NCBI GenBank assembly: GCA_003646585.1
Contig: QMLA01000081.1
Coordinates: forward strand, 1 to 5,526
Direction of reading: 5' to 3'
Length of the DNA: 5,526 nucleotides
DNA from: Deltaproteobacteria bacterium
Lineage (GTDB): Bacteria > Desulfobacterota > B13-G15
Shown here: positions 1-5,526 of the stretch, one piece after another
How positions within the stretch are numbered: position 1 is the stretch's first letter
Layout of the letters: each line of letters starts with the position of its first letter
Program-made: the position numbers and the translations under genes
Notes under the pieces: generated by a model
What the model was told of the DNA's origin: nothing
Database searches by the model: none
The model's input: the letters and a program-made list of their open reading frames with translations, nothing else

Positions 1-2
1 CT

Positions 3-1862
3 GTGGACATGGGTGATCTGCCCGCCCTCGGGGAGATCTTGCAAGGGCTTGAAAGGCTCATTGAAGGCCTGTCCGGGAGGGAGGATGCCCAGGAACTCGC
101 CTCCCTGGCCAAGAGGGCCCTTGAACGGGCAATCCTCGAGGAGGTCGATGCAGCAAAGGCCTCCAAATTCGTAAGCGATGTCTTGAGGTCCCTTCAGGGG
201 CTGTTCTTCGGGGAGGAATTGCGCCCCGAATTGCGGCAACAGGCCGTAGATCTCGGCCTCCTGGAGGAAGAGAAAAGGGAGGAAGAAGAGGACTGGATCG
301 GAAGTTTCGTCGATCGCCTCGATCATGTCCAGAAGCTGCTCCTGCAACTGGCCTCTCCTCCTTATGATCCGGATCTACTGAATGAGGTGATCTTGGCCTT
401 CCGGGAGATGGTCCAAATCCTGGATGATAGGGTCCCTGAAGCCAAAGAGCTCTGCCAAGGGGTATCGGAACTCCTCGAGGAACGGCTGGGAGGAGAGGTA
501 TTAAAGCCGTCCACCGTGGATCTTGTGGCCGAGGCAGTAGATATCCTCAGAGGGCTGAGCAGGGAACTGCAGGAGCTGAAGGAAGGGAAAAGGGAGAAGC
601 TTTCCTCACTCCCCGTTGGGGATTTCCTCGGGAGGCTTCAGCGGGAGAGGGAATCCCGGAGGAAGCTCCTTGGCGAAGTGCTGCTGGAGCAGGAGGTCTT
701 AAGCGAAGAGGACCTGAAGGAGGCCTTTGAGGAACAAAAACAGAAGCCCCAGAAAAGGCTCGGTGAGATCCTCCTGGAGAGGGGAAAGGTCTCAACCAAA
801 GATATCCTCAGGGCCCTGCGGGAACAGAGGGAAGGTGCGGGAACCGTGGCCGTGGAGTTTCGCAAGCTCTCAAGGCTTACGGATCTGGTGGGGGAACTGG
901 CTGTACTTCAGGCTGTGATCCGATCAAACCCCACCTTTCTTTCCATCGTGGACCTCAAATTCCTTCAGGATTTCGAACAACTGGGACGCATAACTTCGGA
1001 GCTTCAAAAGACCGTTATGTCCCTGAGGATGGAACCACTGAGGTTGACCTTCGGGAAGGTCTTCACCTTCGCCCGAGAACTCGTAAGCTCTCTGGGGAAG
1101 GAGGTGGAGTTCGAGGTCGATGATCGATCAACGGAGATAGAGGCCGAGATGGCCGAACCTGTCTACGAGATCCTTACCCGGGTCCTGAGGGCGATAATTG
1201 AAGAGAGCATAGAACCCCCCGAAGAGAGACAGAGGGCCAATAAGCCTTCCAGGGCCACCGTAAAGCTGTTCGGCGAAAGGAAGACCAGCCACGTGCTGAT
1301 CACTCTGCAGGAGGACGGGAGGGGGCTTGATCCGAGGACACCCCTCATCAAGGAGGCCCAGAGGATCGTGGAGACCATACAGGGGATGATGGAGATCAAT
1401 GAAGCGGAAGGGGGCACCACCTTCGCCCTCAGGGTCCCCATAGGCCTTGTGGTGGTCGATGGGCTTCTGTCGAGGGTGGGTGAGCAGTGGTATATTATCC
1501 CGGCCCAATCGGTGAAGGAGATCTTTTTGCCCAAGGATGAGCAAGTGGTGACCATCAAAGGGAAAGGGGAGGCCTTGAAGGTCAGAAAGGAATTGATCCC
1601 CCTTGTGGATCTGCGCAAGTTTCTGGGGGATTCGGACGGCAAAAAGATCTCCGAACTCACCGCGGTGGTGGTGGAATATGGGGGTAGGAGGTTTGCCCTT
1701 CTGGTCGAGGAGATCGTCGGGAAACAGGAGGTAGTGGTCAAGGCCCTCGGCAAGGCCTTGAGGGAGACAAGGGGAATCGTTGGGGGGACCATAATGGGGG
1801 ATGGCAGTGTTGGGCTGATCCTTGAACCGGAAGAATTCCTCAAGATGCGGGAGGAAGGATGA
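3..1862 (+). CDS. cheA: CheA-like chemotaxis protein, probable kinase-dead scaffold (5' end uncertain)
   Basis: CheA is normally the histidine kinase that couples receptors to CheY and CheB. Visible domains (numbered from GTG 3) are: a helical N-terminus (1-87); an acidic linker (88-97); an HPt-like helical segment (about 98-190, with LNEVILAFREM); a tandem LGE-type MshEN-like pair (222-275); the P3 dimerisation helices (about 283-365, LTDLVGELA and MSLRMEPL); a degenerate HATPase domain (about 366-478, EPPEER, DGRGLDP, GGTTF); and a CheW-like P5 domain (about 480-617). The HPt position normally His is Arg134. The N-box HxxxN is R393xxxA397, and the ATP lid and G2 box are absent. The protein has only two His residues (108 and 430). 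Dimerisation and CheW/receptor coupling look intact; autophosphorylation does not. The frame is open to the left edge, so GTG 3 or ATG 9 may be the start or the protein may continue upstream. The stop overlaps cheR by 4 bases (ATGA). Confidence 0.9.
   Translation: MDMGDLPALGEILQGLERLIEGLSGREDAQELASLAKRALERAILEEVDAAKASKFVSDVLRSLQGLFFGEELRPELRQQAVDLGLLEEEKREEEEDWIGSFVDRLDHVQKLLLQLASPPYDPDLLNEVILAFREMVQILDDRVPEAKELCQGVSELLEERLGGEVLKPSTVDLVAEAVDILRGLSRELQELKEGKREKLSSLPVGDFLGRLQRERESRRKLLGEVLLEQEVLSEEDLKEAFEEQKQKPQKRLGEILLERGKVSTKDILRALREQREGAGTVAVEFRKLSRLTDLVGELAVLQAVIRSNPTFLSIVDLKFLQDFEQLGRITSELQKTVMSLRMEPLRLTFGKVFTFARELVSSLGKEVEFEVDDRSTEIEAEMAEPVYEILTRVLRAIIEESIEPPEERQRANKPSRATVKLFGERKTSHVLITLQEDGRGLDPRTPLIKEAQRIVETIQGMMEINEAEGGTTFALRVPIGLVVVDGLLSRVGEQWYIIPAQSVKEIFLPKDEQVVTIKGKGEALKVRKELIPLVDLRKFLGDSDGKKISELTAVVVEYGGRRFALLVEEIVGKQEVVVKALGKALRETRGIVGGTIMGDGSVGLILEPEEFLKMREEG
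666..827 (+). repeat. Tandem MshEN-like (T2SSE N-terminal type) motif pair within the CheA linker
   Basis: Two 24-residue units of the pattern LGExLLE...LxxAxxEQ lie head to tail, at CheA residues 222-245 (LLGEVLLEQEVL ... EEQ) and 252-275 (RLGEILLERGKV ... REQ), with a 6-residue spacer. This is the layout of MshEN / GspE N-terminal domains, some of which bind cyclic di-GMP. The second unit keeps the leading RLG and the internal Gly. The first has Leu for the leading Arg and Glu for the Gly, so ligand binding cannot be assumed. The pair sits between the HPt-like segment and the dimerisation helices, where P2 lies in an ordinary CheA. Confidence 0.7.
1850..1854 (+). promoter_or_regulatory. Ribosome binding site of cheR
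   Basis: GGAGG lies 4 bases before ATG 1859, inside the last codons of the cheA-like gene. With the ATGA stop/start overlap it supports translational coupling and fixes the cheR start. Confidence 0.75.
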
Positions 1863-2722
1863 CCTTAGTGAGGCAGATTCCCCGCATAACGGACCGGGAG
1901 TTAAAACTCATAAGCGATCTCGTTTACAGACATGCCGGCATCCGACTGGGTCCCGAAAAGCGCCATTTGGTAGAACTCAGGCTGGGAAAGATCCTGAGGG
2001 CAGAAGGGATAGGTTCCTATGAGGAATACTACCGAAAGGTATTGCTTGACAAAAGCGGCAAGGAACTGAAGAGGCTCCTTAACGCCATCACCACCAATTT
2101 CACCCAGTTTTTCCGCGAGCCTCAGCACTTCGATTTCCTCAAACAGCATGTGATCCCGGGGTTGAAATCCAAAGGGAGGCGGGACATCCACATATGGTCT
2201 GCGGCCTGTGCCACCGGAGAGGAACCTTATAGCATTGCCATCACACTGCTTGAGGTCCCCCAGATAGCCGATTGGAGCAAGGAAATCATAGCTTCGGATA
2301 TATCCACCCATGCCCTTTCGGTGGCAAAGGAAGGCCTCTATCCTGAAGAGGCCCTGAAGGGGGTAAAGTCCTTCCTGGTGAAGAAGTACTTCGCAAAGGA
2401 GCCCGAGGGTCTCAGGGTAAAGGATCAGGTGAAGGGGATCGTCAAATTTTTGGTTTTCAACCTCTTGTCAGTTCCCCCGTGGAGGGAATATTTTGATGTG
2501 ATCTTCTGTCGCAATGCGATGATCTATTTCGATAAGGAAACCCGCCAGAAGGTGGTGGATAACCTCATAGGAGCCCTCAAACCCGGTGGGTTCCTGATCA
2601 TAGGCCTTGTAGAGAGCCTCTTTAGGGCGAACAAGGACTTGCGGCTTGTGAAACCTTCCATATACCGGAAGAGCGATGCATCAGATAGTGGTGGACATAG
2701 GGGAATACCAGGTAACCGATGA
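1859..2722 (+). CDS. cheR: Chemotaxis protein methyltransferase CheR
   Basis: CheR transfers methyl groups from S-adenosylmethionine to glutamates on the cytoplasmic part of chemoreceptors. The 287-residue protein has the normal length and order. An N-terminal helical CheR_N domain (about 10-75) is followed by TTNFTQFFREPQHF (78-91), which includes the conserved FFRE arginine; the SAM-binding loop WSAACATGEEPYS (113-125); SDIS (146-149) at the second SAM-contact strand; and FDVIFCRNAMIYFD (212-225). LKPGGFLIIG (240-249) closes the Rossmann fold. The usual GHSESL reads GLVESL (249-254), a small departure. The last 16 or so residues, after the IYRK strand, are low-complexity and lie in the stretch overlapping cheD, so they are probably a non-essential tail. 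The start is ATG 1859, with GGAGG just upstream and a 4-base overlap with the preceding gene. Confidence 0.97.
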   Translation: MTLVRQIPRITDRELKLISDLVYRHAGIRLGPEKRHLVELRLGKILRAEGIGSYEEYYRKVLLDKSGKELKRLLNAITTNFTQFFREPQHFDFLKQHVIPGLKSKGRRDIHIWSAACATGEEPYSIAITLLEVPQIADWSKEIIASDISTHALSVAKEGLYPEEALKGVKSFLVKKYFAKEPEGLRVKDQVKGIVKFLVFNLLSVPPWREYFDVIFCRNAMIYFDKETRQKVVDNLIGALKPGGFLIIGLVESLFRANKDLRLVKPSIYRKSDASDSGGHRGIPGNR

Positions 2723-3158
2723 CCCCTCGGCGATACTCATAACCTATAGCCTCGGCTCCTGTATCGCGGTGGTGCTCTACGACCCTGTGGTCAAGGTGGG
2801 AGGGATGCTGCATCTGATGCTACCGGATTCGGAGATAAACCCCCTGCGGGCTAGGGAACGTCCGGGGATGTTCGCCGACACGGGGATTCCCTTGCTTCTG
2901 GAGTCCTGCGAGAGGCTCGGGGCTGAGAAATCGAGGCTTCAAGTGAAGGTAGCCGGGGGAGGCGAAATGCTCGATTCGAGCGGCTTTTTCAGGATCGGAA
3001 AACGTAACTATGCGGCTGTAAGGCGCATCTTGTGGCAACACGGTCTGATGATCAGGGCCCAGGACGTGGGAGGAAATGCCAACCGCACTGTCTCCCTCGA
3101 GATGGCCACAGGAAAGGTGAAGGTCAAGATTTCGGGGGATGGCATTAAGGAGCTGTAA
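2676..3158 (+). CDS. cheD: Chemoreceptor glutamine deamidase CheD
   Basis: CheD deamidates specific glutamines of chemoreceptors and, in systems such as Bacillus and Thermotoga, also partners CheC-family phosphatases. The 160-residue protein spans the whole family. The catalytic set is intact: Thr23 and Cys29 in ITYSLGSC and His46 in GGMLHLMLP, with the same Thr-6-Cys-17-His spacing as the Thermotoga enzyme (from memory T21, C27, H44). Downstream family motifs are FADTGIPLLLE (66-76), VAGGGEML (92-99), IGKRNYAAVRRIL (107-119) and AQDVGGNANRTV (128-139). ATG 2676 gives the expected N-terminus leading to IVVDIGEY, with GGAAGAG just upstream. GTG 2688 or 2691 would be shorter alternatives. The gene overlaps the cheR tail by 47 bases and shares one base with the HDOD gene (TAATG). 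Confidence 0.96.
   Translation: MHQIVVDIGEYQVTDDPSAILITYSLGSCIAVVLYDPVVKVGGMLHLMLPDSEINPLRARERPGMFADTGIPLLLESCERLGAEKSRLQVKVAGGGEMLDSSGFFRIGKRNYAAVRRILWQHGLMIRAQDVGGNANRTVSLEMATGKVKVKISGDGIKEL
3147..3152 (+). promoter_or_regulatory. Ribosome binding site of the HDOD gene
   Basis: AAGGAG lies 5 bases before ATG 3158, within the end of cheD. It supports the TAATG stop/start junction as the true start. Confidence 0.75.
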
Positions 3159-4006
3159 TGAAGGTTGAAGAGATCCTCTCCAAGGTCCAGCAACTCCCCC
3201 CCTTCCCCCAGGTGGCCCTAAAGGTCCTGGAGATGGTGGGGAGGGAGGCACCCTTTAAGGAGATAGCCAGGGTTATCGAACTCGATGAGGGGTTTACAGC
3301 CGAGATCTTAAAGATCTGTAACTCCCCCTTCTTCGGGCTGAGCAGGAAGATATCCTCAGTCCAGGAAGCCGTGGTTTACCTGGGGGAGAAGTACCTCCTT
3401 GAGATCGTTACCCGGACGGCTTCAAAGAAGTACTTTGAGGCAGCCCACAGAGGTTATGACCTGCAGAGAGGAGAGTTGTGGAGGCATGCGGTCGCCTGTG
3501 CGGTGGCATCCGATCTCCTGCAGGAACGCCTAGGAAGGGGAAAGGACCTTGCTCTTTTTACGGCATCGCTCCTTCATGATATCGGCAAGGTGGTTCTGAG
3601 CAGCTATGTGGCCGATGGCCTTAAGGAAATCTTGGAAAGGGTCCGAGCCGGAAAGCCCTTCATCGAAGCCGAAAAGGAAGTAATAGGGATGGATCATGCC
3701 ACCCTCGGGGGGATGATCGCCAAAAGGTGGAATTTTCCCGAAGAGATTATCGACGCCATCCTCTATCACCACAACCCAAAGGAGGCCAAGACCGAATATG
3801 CGGCAAAGGTCCACATAGCCGATGTCCTCTGCAGCACCCTGGGTATCGGTGCTGGCAATGATGAGCTCAGCGAAAAGATCGACTCGGAGGTCCTGAAAGG
3901 ACTGGGGCTTTCGGGGAAGGATCTGATGGAGATGCTTGTGGAACTGCAAGACAGATACGAGAAAACCCAATCCCTTTTCACAACGGAGCAGGGCGATGGC
4001 TTTTAA
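3158..4006 (+). CDS. HDOD-domain signalling protein
   Basis: The 282-residue protein is a stand-alone HDOD domain. HDOD proteins belong to the HD superfamily and are usually signalling or scaffold proteins of unknown biochemical activity. Family marks are LPPFPQVALKVLEMV (13-27), ILKICNSPFFGLSRKISSVQ (50-69), LGEKYLLEIV (75-84), LLHDIGKVVL (138-147), MDHATLGGMIAKRWNFP (178-194) and ILYHHNP (201-207). The residues that bind metals in HD hydrolases are all present: His110, His140-Asp141, His180, His204-His205 and Asp222. The GYP signature of c-di-GMP phosphodiesterases is absent. No receiver or output domain is attached and no membrane segment is evident. It sits between cheD and cheY, overlapping the latter by 11 bases, so a role tied to this signalling pathway is likely, but neither reaction nor partner can be read from the sequence. 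Confidence 0.94.
   Translation: MKVEEILSKVQQLPPFPQVALKVLEMVGREAPFKEIARVIELDEGFTAEILKICNSPFFGLSRKISSVQEAVVYLGEKYLLEIVTRTASKKYFEAAHRGYDLQRGELWRHAVACAVASDLLQERLGRGKDLALFTASLLHDIGKVVLSSYVADGLKEILERVRAGKPFIEAEKEVIGMDHATLGGMIAKRWNFPEEIIDAILYHHNPKEAKTEYAAKVHIADVLCSTLGIGAGNDELSEKIDSEVLKGLGLSGKDLMEMLVELQDRYEKTQSLFTTEQGDGF
3985..3988 (+). promoter_or_regulatory. Ribosome binding site deciding the cheY start
   Basis: GGAG sits 7 bases before ATG 3996. This favours ATG 3996 over the upstream in-frame ATG at 3936, which would add 20 residues not typical of a receiver domain. Confidence 0.65.
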
Positions 4007-4400
4007 CATCCTCATCGTGGACGATTCTTCCTCCATCAGGCGGCTGCTCAGAAAGATCATCGAGCTTTCGGGCCTGGAGGTCGATCGGATCCATGAGGCC
4101 TCCGATGGCCTTGAGGCCTTAAAGGTCCTCGAAAGGGAGTGGGTGGACTTTATCATGTGCGATATCCACATGCCACAGATGGACGGTATCGAGTTCTTGA
4201 GGAAGCTCCGCGAAGACGAGGTTTTGGGGCGTATCCCGGTGATCATGATAAGCACCGAGGGCCGCGAGGAAATCATCCAGGAGGCCCGAAAGCTCGGGGT
4301 GAAGGCCTATGTCAAGAAGCCCTTCACTCCCGAAGAGATAAGGGATGTCATTGAGAAATTCGTGGGGGAGGAATTTTCAAGGGATGCGGGACCTCATTAG
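3996..4400 (+). CDS. cheY: CheY-type single-domain response regulator
   Basis: The 134-residue protein is a lone receiver domain, the output carrier that CheA-type kinases phosphorylate and that acts at the flagellar motor or another target. All receiver landmarks are present: the acidic pair Asp9-Asp10 in ILIVDDS, phospho-acceptor Asp56 in FIMCDIHMPQMDG, switch Ser86 in VIMIS, Tyr105, and Lys108-Pro109 in YVKKPF. No DNA-binding or enzymatic output domain follows. The chosen start places ILIVDD five residues in, as usual; the frame is open to ATG 3936 but the extra residues look like read-through of the HDOD gene. It overlaps the HDOD gene by 11 bases and the following CheX-type gene by 17. 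The adjacent phosphatase gene suggests that this CheY is its substrate. Whether it controls flagella or another output is not visible. Confidence 0.93.
   Translation: MAFNILIVDDSSSIRRLLRKIIELSGLEVDRIHEASDGLEALKVLEREWVDFIMCDIHMPQMDGIEFLRKLREDEVLGRIPVIMISTEGREEIIQEARKLGVKAYVKKPFTPEEIRDVIEKFVGEEFSRDAGPH
4367..4373 (+). promoter_or_regulatory. Probable ribosome binding site of the CheX-type gene
   Basis: GGAGGAA lies 10 bases before ATG 4384, slightly farther than usual. It would be too far downstream to serve the in-frame ATG at 4345, so it favours ATG 4384. Confidence 0.5.
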
Positions 4401-4800
4401 ACAGATCTTTCCCGAGATCATGGAGAAGATGTTCTTCATGGTCCCCGAGGAGCTGGAGGGAGGAACCCTGATGCCCCGGGGGGATTTCGTTGCCGAGATA
4501 ACCCTCCAAGGGGAAAGGGAGATAACGGTGAGGATCCTCGTACCCGAATCCTTGGCCTCCGCGATGGCAAAAAACCTCCTTCCGGATGAGGAGCCGTCGG
4601 GCGAGAGGCTAAAGGACATACTGAAGGAGCTGGCCAACATGCTCGGAGGCAACCTCATCGTGTCCCTCGGATCGGGATGGAAGCTCGGATTGCCCAGGGT
4701 ATATGAAGGGGTGGAGGCCTTCGGGCTCATAGGGGGGATTGAACCCGCCCTCGAATACGACATCGACGGAGAACCCCTGGCCATATACCTAGAGGAGTAG
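4384..4800 (+). CDS. cheX: CheX-type CheY-P phosphatase
   Basis: CheC/CheX/FliY-family proteins speed hydrolysis of phospho-CheY. The 138-residue protein carries the family active-site signature D/S-x3-E-x2-N as Asp78, Glu82 and Asn85 in DILKELANMLGGN, followed by a conserved-type proline (Pro104 in LGLPRV). Only one such site is seen, as in CheX; CheC usually has two. The N-terminal helix, with EKMFFMVPEEL (14-24), resembles CheX-like proteins of che operons. The rest alternates strands and helices, with no membrane segment. ATG 4384 is preferred over in-frame ATG 4345, because the extra 13 residues lie wholly inside cheY and look unlike a domain start. The gene lies directly after cheY, overlapping it by 17 bases, which fits a dedicated phosphatase. 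Family assignment rests on the motif and context, so CheX versus another CheC relative is not settled. Confidence 0.82.
   Translation: MRDLIRQIFPEIMEKMFFMVPEELEGGTLMPRGDFVAEITLQGEREITVRILVPESLASAMAKNLLPDEEPSGERLKDILKELANMLGGNLIVSLGSGWKLGLPRVYEGVEAFGLIGGIEPALEYDIDGEPLAIYLEE
4791..4797 (+). promoter_or_regulatory. Ribosome binding site deciding the cheB start
   Basis: AGAGGAG ends 6 bases before GTG 4804, within the last codons of the CheX-type gene. No ATG lies in frame ahead of the receiver domain, so this site supports a GTG start. Confidence 0.75.

Positions 4801-5526
<726 letters not shown>

Noticed and set aside
1311..1436. Frameshift or pseudogene explanation for the missing ATP lid in the CheA-like gene
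   Set aside because: The frame is continuous, the CheW-like domain follows in frame, and the other two frames show no lid or GRGVGMDVV-type sequence here. An in-frame loss is the simpler reading.
1128..1843. Minus-strand open frames (138 and 226 codons) opposite the 3' half of the CheA-like gene
   Set aside because: Composition is Ser/Pro-rich or low-information, as expected for the complement of GAG/AGG-rich coding sequence. No plausible start context or family motif is present.
3936..3995. Extended cheY start at ATG 3936
   Set aside because: The extra 20 residues lie inside the HDOD gene, do not resemble a receiver N-terminus, and a good ribosome site precedes ATG 3996.
3530..4276. Long minus-strand open frame (248 codons) across the HDOD and cheY genes
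   Set aside because: It is the antisense shadow of two well-supported genes. Its translation has no recognisable domain and it breaks the operon layout.
4345..4383. Extended CheX-type start at ATG 4345
   Set aside because: The 13 added residues lie within cheY and are not domain-like, and the GGAGG is placed for ATG 4384.

Overview
The window is a tightly packed chemotaxis-type signalling operon, entirely on the + strand. In order it encodes a CheA-like protein (5' end at the window edge), the receptor methyltransferase CheR, the receptor deamidase CheD, an HDOD-domain protein, a single-domain CheY-type receiver, a CheX-type CheY-P phosphatase and the methylesterase CheB (cut off by the right edge). 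No intergenic gap exceeds 3 bases. Most junctions overlap (4, 47, 1, 11 and 17 bases, then a 3-base gap), so the seven genes are almost certainly co-transcribed and translationally coupled. I see no promoter, terminator, RNA gene, mobile element or CRISPR array; any promoter must lie upstream of the window.

The gene set, the HDOD gene inside a che operon and the LGE-type repeats in the CheA linker resemble Desulfobacterota ('deltaproteobacterial') and related lineages. Heavy use of AGG for arginine and ATA for isoleucine, and Glu/Lys/Arg-rich proteins, hint at a thermophilic or deep-branching member. This placement is an inference from gene content and style, not a database result.

By family knowledge, CheR, CheB and CheD modify receptors (methylation, demethylation and deamidation), the CheY receiver carries the output, and the CheX-type protein dephosphorylates CheY-P. 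All of these keep the expected catalytic residues that can be seen here. The HDOD protein has a complete-looking set of HD-type metal ligands, but its role is unknown.

The outlier is the CheA-like protein. It keeps the dimerisation and CheW-like coupling domains. Its only recognisable HPt-like segment has Arg where the phospho-accepting His should be. Its ATPase domain has lost the N-box His and Asn and about 30 residues covering the ATP lid and G2 box. It reads as a pseudokinase or scaffold, so phosphate for CheY and CheB may have to come from another kinase. This, together with a possible c-di-GMP-binding MshEN-like linker in the same protein, is the most interesting feature of the window.
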